From the NCBI RefSeq assembly GCF_004801285.1, contig NZ_SSNY01000008.1, positions 124,001 through 188,000 on the forward strand: a stretch of DNA of 64,000 nucleotides, written 5' to 3'. The position numbers and the translations under genes were made by a program. This document shows, piece after piece, positions 36,890 to 45,189 of the stretch. The DNA comes from Ollibium composti. Lineage in GTDB: Bacteria; Pseudomonadota; Alphaproteobacteria; Rhizobiales; Rhizobiaceae. Below the pieces are notes generated by a model. The model searched no databases and was not told the origin of the DNA. It was given only the letters and a program-made list of their open reading frames with translations. Within the stretch, counting starts at the first letter, position 1; every line of letters begins with the position of its first letter.

Positions 36890-38403
36890 CAGCCGGCCCA
36901 TTGTCCGGTGTCGAACCATCGCTCGAAATCGGCCCGCTCGACCGCCGACAGATGCAGGCCGTGCTTCGTGCGGCGGTCCAGAACATCGCCGGCGCTCATC
37001 GCCCATTCCTGGTCGCGCAGGTAGGTCACTTCCCGCTCATAAAAATTCGGCCCGAACGCGATGCCGAGGTCGGCGATCTTATTGACGCCGTCGAGCAGCG
37101 TGCGCGTGCGGGTTCCGTAGAGCCGGGCATAGTGCGCGACCAGCTCTTTCGGCAGCCACGAATAGTCCGCCTCCAACCCGTGGTCGAAGGCGCCGAAATC
37201 CGCATTGGCGATATCGCCGCCGGGCAGGTGCGCCTTTGCCGTCCATGCCTCACCCATGGCCGGAAAGAACGGCTTCAGGCGGTCCATCGCGTGCTCGGCG
37301 AGCTTGCGGAACGTCGTGATCTTGCCGCCAAAGACCGACAGCAACGGCGCCTGTCCCCTGCCGGCGTCCAGTTCGAACAGATAGTCGCGCGTCACCGCGC
37401 TGGGATTGGCCGCCTTGTCGTCATAGAGCGGACGAACGCCGGAAAAGCTGTGCACGACGTCGCGAGCGGAAAGCTTCGTCCTGAAATAGCGGTTCACCAC
37501 CTTGACCAGGTAGTCGACTTCGGCAGCGTCCACCGAAACGTCCTCGGGCCGCCCGTCATAAGGAATGTCCGTCGTGCCGATCAGAGCCAGACCACCCTCA
37601 TAGGGATTGACGAAGATGACGCGCCTGTCGGAATTCTGGATCAGATAGGCCTGCGGCCCACGCCAGAATTTCTTCACCACGATATGGCTGCCCTTGACCA
37701 GTCTCACGGCTCGTTTCGACGTCAGGCCGGCAACGTCCTCGATCACCTCGCTCACCCATGGTCCGGCGGCGTTGACGAGGGCGCGGGCGCGCACGTTTCT
37801 GGAACGGCCGGTTCGCGAATCCTTCAGTTCGGCAACCCAAAGGTCGGCTTCGCGCCGGGCGGCGACACAGGCGGTGCGGGTCAGCACGGTTGCGCCGCGC
37901 TCGCCGGCGTCGACGGCATTGAGTGCCACCAGGCGTGCGTCGTCCACCCAGCAATCGGAGTATTCGAAAGCCCGCCGGTAACGCGGGTCGAGCGGCTCGC
38001 CTTCCGGCGCCGTCGCGAGGTCGAGCGTGCGGGTGCCCGGCAGGCGCTTGCGGCCGCCGAGATGGTCGTAGAGGAACAGCCCCAGCCGCACCAGCCAGGC
38101 CGGCCGGTCGTCCGGGCTGTGCGGCAGCACGAAGCGCATAGGCCAGATGATATGGGGCGCCGACGCCAGCAGCACCTCGCGCTCGATCAGCGCTTCGCGA
38201 ACCAGCCGGAACTCGTAGTATTCCAGGTAGCGCAGCCCACCGTGCACGAGCTTGCCGGACCTTGAACTGGTGCCCTGCGCGAGGTCGTCCTTTTCGCACA
38301 GGACGACCGACAGGCCGCGCCCGGCAGCGTCGCGGGCGATGCCGGCGCCGTTGACGCCGCCGCCAACCACCAGAAGATCGACCGGATCGGACCCCGTGTT
38401 CAT
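36889..38403 (-). CDS. eryB: FAD-dependent polyol-phosphate dehydrogenase, probable EryB
   Basis: A 504-residue GlpD-family flavoprotein. The FAD site is 'DLLVVGGGVNGAGIARDAAGRG' (about residues 8-29), followed by 'GTSSRSGKLVHGGLRYLE', typical of GlpD/EryB. The C-terminal domain begins near residue 385. EryB oxidises erythritol phosphate to tetrulose phosphate and passes electrons to the quinone pool; GlpD does the same for glycerol-3-phosphate. Context (eryA before, eryC/H/I after) favours EryB. Start at 38403 is the ATG nearest the FAD motif; upstream frame is arginine-rich and rejected. Confidence 0.87.
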   Translation of the reverse strand: MNTGSDPVDLLVVGGGVNGAGIARDAAGRGLSVVLCEKDDLAQGTSSRSGKLVHGGLRYLEYYEFRLVREALIEREVLLASAPHIIWPMRFVLPHSPDDRPAWLVRLGLFLYDHLGGRKRLPGTRTLDLATAPEGEPLDPRYRRAFEYSDCWVDDARLVALNAVDAGERGATVLTRTACVAARREADLWVAELKDSRTGRSRNVRARALVNAAGPWVSEVIEDVAGLTSKRAVRLVKGSHIVVKKFWRGPQAYLIQNSDRRVIFVNPYEGGLALIGTTDIPYDGRPEDVSVDAAEVDYLVKVVNRYFRTKLSARDVVHSFSGVRPLYDDKAANPSAVTRDYLFELDAGRGQAPLLSVFGGKITTFRKLAEHAMDRLKPFFPAMGEAWTAKAHLPGGDIANADFGAFDHGLEADYSWLPKELVAHYARLYGTRTRTLLDGVNKIADLGIAFGPNFYEREVTYLRDQEWAMSAGDVLDRRTKHGLHLSAVERADFERWFDTGQWAG

Positions 38404-38419
38404 CTTGTTCAGTCGCCAG

Positions 38420-39460
38420 TCAGCAAGGATTGAGCGGCGGCTGGCCGGCAAGGTAGCGGCGTACCTCCTCGGCCGCCTGCTCTGCCGCATAGGTCACCGT
38501 GCGCACCGACGCGCCGGCGATGTGCGGGGTCAGCGTCACGTTCGGCAATTGCAGCAGCGGCCAGTCCGCCGGCACCGGCTCTACCGCGAAGGTTTCGAGC
38601 ATGGCGCTGGCGATGCGGCCTTCCGCCAATGCCTCGTAGAGCGCCTCGTAGTCGGCCAGAGGACCGCGCGCCGTGTTGACGAAGATCACGCCCGGCTTCA
38701 TCCTGGCGATGGCCTCGCGGTCGATCATGTTGCGCGTCTCCTCGGTGACGCGCGGATGCAGCGTGACGACGTCCGAGCGCGCCAGCAGGTCGTCGAACCC
38801 CACCAGTTCCACCCCCGCCTGACGGTCGTCGGCGCTTAGCTGCACATAGGGATCGCAGACCAGGATCCGGCAACCGAAGGCCCTGAGCAGTCTGACCACT
38901 TTGGTCCCGATGGCGCCGTAGCCGACGACGCCCACCGTCATCTCGCTGAGTTCCCGCCCGGTGCGATCGGCGCGGTAGAGATCGCCGCGCCACTCGCCCT
39001 TGCGCAGGGATTCGTGCCCGACCCGGATCAGGCGCGTTTCGGCCAGGATGGCGCCGATGGCGAACTCGGCCACCGCGCTGGCGTTGCGGCCGGGCGTGTT
39101 GACCACCGTCACCCCATGCTCGCGCGCCGCCGCCATGTCGATGTTGACCGGACCGCCGCGCGAGACAGCCACCAGCTTCAGCGCGGGCAGCTGTTCCAGC
39201 ATGCCGCGCGAAACGGGCGCCAGCTGGGTGACGAACACTTCTGCATCGGCAATGAAGGCCACCACCTCGTCCGGGTCGCCGAAATACTCCTTCAGCCCGC
39301 CCAGTCCCTTGCTGGCATAGCCGTGCTCCATCGGCTCGTCAGGCCACGCCGAGCGGTGCGTGCGGATATCGAGGCCGTCGCCGCAGCGTTTCTCGATCTC
39401 CGCGCGGAAGATGTCTGGCAGCATGAAATTGTCGCCGAAAATCGCGATCTTGCGGGTCAT
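38420..39460 (-). CDS. D-2-hydroxyacid dehydrogenase family protein
   Basis: A 346-residue NAD-dependent 2-hydroxyacid dehydrogenase (2-Hacid_dh). NAD motif 'VGVVGYGAIGTKVVRLL' lies near residue 160. The catalytic triad is visible as arginine in 'FVNTARGPLAD', glutamate in 'AMLETFAVEPVPAD' and histidine in 'TLTPHIAGASVR'. It is tied into the operon by an ATGA overlap with eryA upstream and a 16-base gap to eryB. It is not part of the described erythritol route, so it may process a side product or the acid form of a tetrose (tetronate, hydroxypyruvate or similar). Substrate unknown. Confidence 0.85.
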   Translation of the reverse strand: MTRKIAIFGDNFMLPDIFRAEIEKRCGDGLDIRTHRSAWPDEPMEHGYASKGLGGLKEYFGDPDEVVAFIADAEVFVTQLAPVSRGMLEQLPALKLVAVSRGGPVNIDMAAAREHGVTVVNTPGRNASAVAEFAIGAILAETRLIRVGHESLRKGEWRGDLYRADRTGRELSEMTVGVVGYGAIGTKVVRLLRAFGCRILVCDPYVQLSADDRQAGVELVGFDDLLARSDVVTLHPRVTEETRNMIDREAIARMKPGVIFVNTARGPLADYEALYEALAEGRIASAMLETFAVEPVPADWPLLQLPNVTLTPHIAGASVRTVTYAAEQAAEEVRRYLAGQPPLNPC

Positions 39461-41016
39461 GACAGTCCCCTTGCAGCGGCCATGCTGCGCCAGACCGGCA
39501 CCAATGCCTGCCGGGCTTCGACATAGGCGGGATAGGTCGCGCGGTAGATCGCCGCGAGTTCCTCGTCGGGCGCCTCCACCTCGCCGAGCAGCGGCGTCAC
39601 CCACTCGGCGACGCAGTCCTCCACCGAACCGTAGAGGCCGATCGAGACGGCGGCGATCATCGCCGCGCCCGCGGCGCCGGCTTCCTCGCGCCTGCTGGTC
39701 CTGATGCCGGCCCCGAGCACGGCACCGAGGATGCGGCGCAGCGCCGTGCTGCGCGCCGCACCGCCCGACAGGCGGACTTCGGCGGGTATCGGTCCCATCG
39801 CCGCATAACAATCGCGCCCGGCAAAGGCGAGCCCCTCGAACACGGAGCGCACCAGATCGCCGAAACCATGCCGGCTGGAAAGGCCGATGAAGCCGGCGCG
39901 CGCATTGGCGTCGATGAAGGGGCCGCGCTCACCCGCTTCGGAAACATAGGGCTGATAAAGCAACGAGGCCGGCGCCGACGACGCGATCCAGCGGTCGATC
40001 TGCGCGATCATGTCGCCGGGCTTGCGCACTATGCCTTCCGAGGCCAGGACGCCGGCGGCAAGGCCGAGCACCCAGTCGATGTTGAGGGTGGCCGCCATGT
40101 TGGACTGCATCTGGGCGTAGGCACCGCTCCCCGGCAGACACATGGTGTAGCCGGTACGATCGTCGTTGAGGACGACGTCGGCATGATCCTTCGCAAGTCG
40201 CATATGCATGCCGGTCGAGCCGACGATGGAGCAGCCGGGGCGCGAGGCAGCATCGACAAGGCCTGCGCCAAGCGCCGTGCACACCACGTCGACATAGCCG
40301 AGAACAACGGGCGTCCCGGCCTTAAGGCCGGTCTCGGCAGCGGCGGCGGACGACAGCTCGTGGGTCGCTGTCGCACCGTCGACAATCGGCGGCAGCATCC
40401 GCTTCAGGCGCGACAGGCCGAGAATATCGATCGCCTCGTCGCTATAGGCACGCTTGCGGAAATCGCCGAAGGTGAAGCAGGCTTCGGACGGATCGGTCGC
40501 GCGTATGCCCGTCAGCCGGAAATAGAGCCAGTCCTTGCAATGGAACGCCGTCGCCGCCCGTTCCAGCCGCTCCGGTTCGGTGCGGCCGATCAACCCCAGT
40601 TGCGGCCCCTGCTGACAGGCGGCAAGCCCGGAACCCGTCTGGCCGAAGCGGACGCGATCGACATCCTCGCGGGCACGCAACTCCTCGACGAGGGAGGCGG
40701 CGCGGGCGTCGAGCCACAACCATCCCTTGCCGACCGGCTCGCCGCCGCTATCGATCAACCAGGTGCCGTCCCCCTGCCCCGTCACGGCGACAGCGGCGGT
40801 GCGGGCGGCGAGGTCGGGAACCTGTTCGGCAAGCAGACGCAGCGTCGCCGCCGTATCCTTCCACGTTCGGGCGAGGTCCTGTTCGGCGCCGCTGCCGGCA
40901 ACGGTTTCGTAGTGGTTCGGCAAGGAAGCGGCGGCGAGTTGCCGGCCGGCAAGGTCGAAGGCGATCGACTTGATCACCGACGTTCCCGCATCGATCCCGA
41001 TCAGAACATCGCCCAT
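39457..41016 (-). CDS. eryA: FGGY polyol kinase, probable erythritol kinase EryA
   Basis: A 519-residue FGGY kinase, a length that matches erythritol kinase as I remember it. The phosphate loop 'GIDAGTSVIKSIAFDLAG' and the segments 'AVTGQGDGTWLID', 'GWLWLDARAASLVEEL' and 'NHYETVAGSGAEQD' agree with EryA of Brucella and rhizobia from memory. It would phosphorylate erythritol (or a stereoisomer) using ATP. It starts one base after the ATPase gene upstream and overlaps the 2-hydroxyacid dehydrogenase gene. The whole downstream set EryB-C-H-I supports the call. A threitol or pentitol specificity cannot be excluded. Confidence 0.85.
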   Translation of the reverse strand: MGDVLIGIDAGTSVIKSIAFDLAGRQLAAASLPNHYETVAGSGAEQDLARTWKDTAATLRLLAEQVPDLAARTAAVAVTGQGDGTWLIDSGGEPVGKGWLWLDARAASLVEELRAREDVDRVRFGQTGSGLAACQQGPQLGLIGRTEPERLERAATAFHCKDWLYFRLTGIRATDPSEACFTFGDFRKRAYSDEAIDILGLSRLKRMLPPIVDGATATHELSSAAAAETGLKAGTPVVLGYVDVVCTALGAGLVDAASRPGCSIVGSTGMHMRLAKDHADVVLNDDRTGYTMCLPGSGAYAQMQSNMAATLNIDWVLGLAAGVLASEGIVRKPGDMIAQIDRWIASSAPASLLYQPYVSEAGERGPFIDANARAGFIGLSSRHGFGDLVRSVFEGLAFAGRDCYAAMGPIPAEVRLSGGAARSTALRRILGAVLGAGIRTSRREEAGAAGAAMIAAVSIGLYGSVEDCVAEWVTPLLGEVEAPDEELAAIYRATYPAYVEARQALVPVWRSMAAARGLS

Positions 41017-41017
41017 G

Positions 41018-42142
41018 TCAGGCCAGTTCCATCCCGTGTACGACGGCCTCGCCCGTCGCGGCGTCGAAAATATGCAGGTGCCTCGGCTGGATGCCGATGC
41101 CGATCGTATCGCCGATACCGACGCGGGCGCGGTCGTGTTCGACAAGCACGATCGTGCCGCCGGCGAAATCGGCGGCGATATGCGTCTGGTCGCCGAGCCA
41201 CTGGTTCGTCGCGACGCTCGCGGCAACGCCGTCGGTTGTGCGGCGCACCGCATAGGGTCGCACGCCGATGACGACCTGCCGCAATGCCCGCAGCCTGTCG
41301 CGCACCTGCGGCGCGAACTCGCTTTCTGGATAGGTCAGGGACACGCCCTGCGGCAGGTCGAGCCTGACCCGTCCGCCCTCAAGGGTGGCGTCGGCGGCGA
41401 ACACGTTCATCGGCGGCTCGCCGACGAAGGTCCCGGTGAACAGGTTGGCGGGCTTTTCCTTGATGACGGTCGGCGTATCGAACTGTTGCAGGACGCCACC
41501 TTCCATCACAGCGATGCGATCGGCCAGCGCGTTGGCCTCGGTCTGGTCGTGGGTGACCAGGATGGCGGTCAGGCCGCGCTCCTTGATGAAATGCTTGATG
41601 CGGCCCCTCAGCACCGCGCGCAACTGCGGTTCGAGCTGTCCCATCGGCTCGTCGAGCAGATGCAGGCTGGCCGAGCGCACCAGAGCCCTGCCGAGGCTGG
41701 CACGCTGCTGCTGGCCGCCCGAAATGGAACTCGGATAGCGTTGCAGTATGTCCTCGATCTCGAGAAGCTTGGCGATCTCGTTCACCTTGGCGTCGACTTC
41801 CGCCTGCGAAAGCCTGGCCGCCTTCAGCGCGAAGGCGATGTTTTCCCGCACGGTGAGCGGCGGATAGAGCGAATAGCCCTCGAAGGCCATGGCGACGTTG
41901 CGACGGACCGGCGGCAGCTCATGCACCGGCTTTCCGGCGACCGAGATCGTGCCGCGCGAAACCGCCTCGAAGCCGGCGATCATGCGCAACGTCGAGGTCT
42001 TGCCGCAGCCGGAGGAGCCGAGCAGCGCGACGATCTCGCCTTCATCGAGCTGCATGGTCAGCGACTTGACGGCATGCACGCCGCGGTCGACCGGGCCGTA
42101 GAACTTGTCGACGCCGGAAAGTGCGAGCTGTGCGGCCTTCAT
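41018..42142 (-). CDS. Sugar/polyol ABC importer ATPase, near-canonical partner
   Basis: A 374-residue CUT1-type ATPase with a C-terminal TOBE region. Walker A 'GSSGCGKTS', signature 'ISGGQQQRASLGRAL', Walker B 'LHLLDEPMGQLEPQ' and H-loop 'VTHDQTEANALAD' keep the catalytic glutamate and histidine. The Q-loop glutamine is replaced by glutamate ('VAMAFEGYSLYP') and the D-loop reads GQLEP instead of SNLDA. It is overlapped by the second ATPase gene (ATGA), and the two probably form a heterodimer under one permease pair, as with the two ATPases of the rhizobial glycerol importer. Confidence 0.87.
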   Translation of the reverse strand: MKAAQLALSGVDKFYGPVDRGVHAVKSLTMQLDEGEIVALLGSSGCGKTSTLRMIAGFEAVSRGTISVAGKPVHELPPVRRNVAMAFEGYSLYPPLTVRENIAFALKAARLSQAEVDAKVNEIAKLLEIEDILQRYPSSISGGQQQRASLGRALVRSASLHLLDEPMGQLEPQLRAVLRGRIKHFIKERGLTAILVTHDQTEANALADRIAVMEGGVLQQFDTPTVIKEKPANLFTGTFVGEPPMNVFAADATLEGGRVRLDLPQGVSLTYPESEFAPQVRDRLRALRQVVIGVRPYAVRRTTDGVAASVATNQWLGDQTHIAADFAGGTIVLVEHDRARVGIGDTIGIGIQPRHLHIFDAATGEAVVHGMELA

Positions 42143-43257
42143 GCGGTTGCCCTCTTGCGCGGCGCCGCAGGCCCGCCGGCCGCGATACGCTCGCCCGAGG
42201 CCTTGTCGAACATCAGCACGCTGCCGGCATCGACCGCCAGGAACGCCTCGCCGTGGTCCGGACCGGGCGTGCCGGCCGGCCGCGACACCAGGATCTCACG
42301 GCCGCCCCTGGTGCGCGCCAATGTCACCGTCTTCTCGTTCAATGGCGTCTCGGCCTCGATGGTGACGGGAACGGCACCTTTCGTCCCGGCTTTGACGAAA
42401 TGCAGCGTTTCCGGCCGCAGGCCGGCGACGCAGGCGCGGCCGACGGACGGCTCCATGGCGGCCGGCAGTTCCACTCGCGTGCCCGACAGAGCGACATGGA
42501 TGCCTTGCCCGTCCCGGGATGGTCTGACATCCAGCAGATTGATCGTCGGATCGCCGAACAGCCGCGCGATGTCGAGTCCCGCGGGTTGCAGATAGATTTC
42601 TTCCGGCGTGCCGATCTGCCTTATGCCGGCCTGCCCCATCACGGCGATGCGGTCGCCGAGCGCCATCGCCTCCTTGTAGTCCTGCGTCACGTAAATGACG
42701 GTCGCGCCGCGATCGGCCAGCAGGCGCGGCAGTTCCAGCCGCATCTCGAAACGCAGCTTGGCGTCGACATTGCGCAGCGGGTCGTCGAGCAGCAGGACCG
42801 GCGGCGAGCCGACGAGGGCCCGCGCCAGCGCGGTGCGCTGCTTCTGCCCGTTCGACAGCGCCCTCGGCCGATGGGTCAGCACATGGTCGATCTTGAGCAG
42901 GCGGGCGACGCTCTCGACGCCGGCCCTGACGGCATCCCGTGGCGTCTTCCTGGCTTCCAGCGGCGTGGCGATGTTGGCGAAGGCGTCCATGTGCGGGAAC
43001 AGGGCGAAGTTCTGGAAAGCCATGCCGACGCCGCGAAATTCAGCGTCGACGCCGGTCATGTCCTCGCCGTCGATAACGATGCGGCCGGCATCGGCATCGA
43101 GGACGCCGGCGATCAGCCGCAGCAGCACCGTCTTGCCGGCGCCGGACGGGCCGAACAGGACGAGGATCTCGCCGTCGTCCACGGCGAGCGAAACGTCGTC
43201 GAGCACGGTGTTGTCCTTGAACCGCTTGACGATGCTGTGAAGCTCGAGCGTCGCCAT
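42139..43257 (-). CDS. Sugar/polyol ABC importer ATPase, degenerate partner
   Basis: A 372-residue CUT1-type ATPase. Walker A is normal ('GPSGAGKTV') and so is the Q-loop ('VGMAFQNFALFPHMD'). The Walker B catalytic glutamate is aspartate ('LLLDDPLRNVDAKLR'), the H-loop histidine is glutamine ('YVTQDYKEAMALGD'), and the signature is LSNGQ. I checked these codons on the complementary strand. Such a subunit should bind ATP but hydrolyse it poorly, leaving the neighbouring ATPase to do most of the work in an asymmetric pair. The C-terminal region is a TOBE domain. Start at 43257 is the standard 'MATLELHSIVKRF'. Confidence 0.88.
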   Translation of the reverse strand: MATLELHSIVKRFKDNTVLDDVSLAVDDGEILVLFGPSGAGKTVLLRLIAGVLDADAGRIVIDGEDMTGVDAEFRGVGMAFQNFALFPHMDAFANIATPLEARKTPRDAVRAGVESVARLLKIDHVLTHRPRALSNGQKQRTALARALVGSPPVLLLDDPLRNVDAKLRFEMRLELPRLLADRGATVIYVTQDYKEAMALGDRIAVMGQAGIRQIGTPEEIYLQPAGLDIARLFGDPTINLLDVRPSRDGQGIHVALSGTRVELPAAMEPSVGRACVAGLRPETLHFVKAGTKGAVPVTIEAETPLNEKTVTLARTRGGREILVSRPAGTPGPDHGEAFLAVDAGSVLMFDKASGERIAAGGPAAPRKRATA

Positions 43258-43262
43258 CTGCC

Positions 43263-44120
43263 CTACCCCTTCACCGCGCCGAGCGACAGGCCCTCGACCA
43301 GATAGCGCTGCGCGTAGAGAGCAAGCGCCAGGGTCGGGGCGATCGACAGCACGATCGCCGCCGCGATCTGGCCGTACTGGATGCCGGAAGCCGTCACGAA
43401 GGCAAGCGCTCCGACCGTCACCGGCTGCTTGTCCGCCGAAGCCAGCACCAGCGCGAAGACGAAATTGTTCCAGGCGAAGATGAAGGCCAGCAGGCCGGCG
43501 GCGGCGATGCCCGGTCCCGCCAGCGGCAGGGCGATCTTGCGGAAGGTCGCGAACCAGGAATGGCCGGCGATGCGATAGGCGTATTCGACGTCCGCCGATA
43601 TGTCCTCGAAATAGCCGCGCACGATCCACAGGATGAGCGGCAGGCAGATGAGCTGGTAGACCCAGACCAGCCCGAAATAGGTGTTCGCCAGACCGAGTTG
43701 CTGGAAGTAGAGCGTCAGCGGCAGCAGCACCAGCAGCGGCGGCGCGAAGCGGAAGGACAGAAGCGTGAAGGCGATGTCCTCCGAGCCGCGGAACTTGTGG
43801 CGGGCGAAGGCGTAGGCGGCCGGCACGCCGAGCAGCAGCGAGACGGCTACCGACGTCACCGACAGGAACACCGAGTTCCACAGGTTGCGCATGAAGGCGA
43901 TGTCGAGTGTGCCGGCGGCGCTGGTCAGCTTGCCGGTTATCAGCGCGGTGTAGTTCTGCAGCGTGGGCGTGAAGAACAGCTGCGGCGGTATGCTCAGAAT
44001 CGTCTCATTGGTCTGGAACGACATGAGGAAGATCCAGAGCAGCGGGAACATGAAGAAGACGACCACCAGGGCCAGCGCGATGCCTCGCAGGATGCGTTCG
44101 ATGAGGGATGTGTGTTCCAT
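43263..44120 (-). CDS. Sugar/polyol ABC importer permease (MalG type)
   Basis: A 285-residue CUT1 permease with six membrane segments; the first is at about residues 11-33 ('LALVVVFFMFPLLWIFLMS'). The EAA loop near residue 183 is divergent ('VEYAYRIAGHSWFATFRKIALP'): the usual EAA..DGA is YAYRIAG. Such a change fits an unusual ATPase partner. It ends six bases before the degenerate ATPase gene and follows the MalF-type permease by five bases. Confidence 0.9.
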   Translation of the reverse strand: MEHTSLIERILRGIALALVVVFFMFPLLWIFLMSFQTNETILSIPPQLFFTPTLQNYTALITGKLTSAAGTLDIAFMRNLWNSVFLSVTSVAVSLLLGVPAAYAFARHKFRGSEDIAFTLLSFRFAPPLLVLLPLTLYFQQLGLANTYFGLVWVYQLICLPLILWIVRGYFEDISADVEYAYRIAGHSWFATFRKIALPLAGPGIAAAGLLAFIFAWNNFVFALVLASADKQPVTVGALAFVTASGIQYGQIAAAIVLSIAPTLALALYAQRYLVEGLSLGAVKG

Positions 44121-44125
44121 CGTGC

Positions 44126-45049
44126 CTAAGCCTCGCCGCGCGCCCGTTCGCGCAACCGCAACCAGTTCTTGATGAAGACGAAGGAGAGGAAATAGGTGAT
44201 CACCCATAGGATCATCAAAAGGGCCGCCGAGCGCCCGACATTGGTCGACTGGAAGAAGTTCAGATAGGCCTCGACCTGGAACACCGTCAGCGTGTCGCCG
44301 GGGCCGCCCTGCGTCATGGCGTAGATGATGTCGAATTGCTGGATGGAATCGAGCAGCCTGAACAGGGTTGCCGTCAGGATGTAGGGCATCAGCATCGGCA
44401 GCGTGATGCGGAAGAAGACGAAGCTGCGCGGCACGCCGTCGAGCGCCGCCGCCTCGAAGGGCTGGGTCGGCAGGCTGCGCAACCCGGCCAGGAGCAGGAT
44501 CATGATGAAGGGCGTATAGACCCATATGTCGACCAGAACGACGGTGAACAGGGCGGTCGAGGGCGAAGAGGCCCAGCGGAAATCCTGCAATCCCACCAGG
44601 CCGGCGAGATAGCTCAGCACGCCGAAGCCGGGATTGGTCATCAGCTTCCACATCAGCGCTGCGAGCGCCGGCGCCGTCATCAGCGGCATAAGGAGCATGA
44701 TGGAGATGAAATTGTTGAGGCGGGTGCGCTTCTGCAGAAGCAGCGCGATGCCGAGGCCGAGCAGCAATTCCAGCACCACGGTGGAACCGGCATAGACAAG
44801 GGAAACGCGAAGCGTGTTCCAGAAACCCGGATCGGTGAAGAAATTGAGGTAGTTTTCACCCCAGTTGTACTGCCGGTTCCACGGCTGGCTAAGGCGATAG
44901 CGCTGGAACGAGTAGAGGACGGCCGCGAAGAACGGCACCAGAATGCCGATGCACACAAGCAGCGCCGGCAGGCTGAGCACATAGGGAAGCGCCCGCTTGC
45001 TGATGCGCAATCCGCTCCGGCGCCGGGCAGTGGGAACAACGGCGGGCAT
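44126..45049 (-). CDS. Sugar/polyol ABC importer permease (MalF type)
   Basis: A 307-residue CUT1 permease with six membrane segments (first at about residues 20-42, 'YVLSLPALLVCIGILVPFFA'). The EAA loop is canonical ('FEAAALDGVPRSFVFFRITLP'), in contrast to its partner, so each permease may dock to a different ATPase. It is separated from the receptor gene by 140 bases that hold two strong hairpins and no gene. Confidence 0.91.
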   Translation of the reverse strand: MPAVVPTARRRSGLRISKRALPYVLSLPALLVCIGILVPFFAAVLYSFQRYRLSQPWNRQYNWGENYLNFFTDPGFWNTLRVSLVYAGSTVVLELLLGLGIALLLQKRTRLNNFISIMLLMPLMTAPALAALMWKLMTNPGFGVLSYLAGLVGLQDFRWASSPSTALFTVVLVDIWVYTPFIMILLLAGLRSLPTQPFEAAALDGVPRSFVFFRITLPMLMPYILTATLFRLLDSIQQFDIIYAMTQGGPGDTLTVFQVEAYLNFFQSTNVGRSAALLMILWVITYFLSFVFIKNWLRLRERARGEA

Positions 45050-45075
45050 GGCCTCGATCTTCCACGGTTGAAATT

Positions 45076-45117
45076 GCTGCCGGTCCGGCCGCAGGGAGAG
45101 GACGGCGGACCGGCAGC
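45076..45117 (-). other. Intercistronic hairpin, distal
   Basis: A perfect 12-base-pair stem (GCTGCCGGTCCG / CGGACCGGCAGC) with an 18-base loop, the second of two hairpins between the binding-protein and permease genes. No T-run. It likely contributes to lower permease expression or protects the 3' end of the receptor mRNA. Confidence 0.65.
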
Positions 45118-45151
45118 CTGCGACTGCCGAAGCGGTCGCTTTGACTGTTCA

Positions 45152-45180
45152 GGCCGCGGACGCCACAGGCATCCGCGGCC
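45152..45180 (-). other. Intercistronic hairpin directly after binding-protein gene
   Basis: A 9-base-pair stem GGCCGCGGA / TCCGCGGCC, extended inward past one mismatch by GCC/GGC around a 3-base loop, lies nine bases after the receptor stop codon. No T-run. Confidence 0.68.
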
Positions 45181-45189
45181 CGCGCGACA

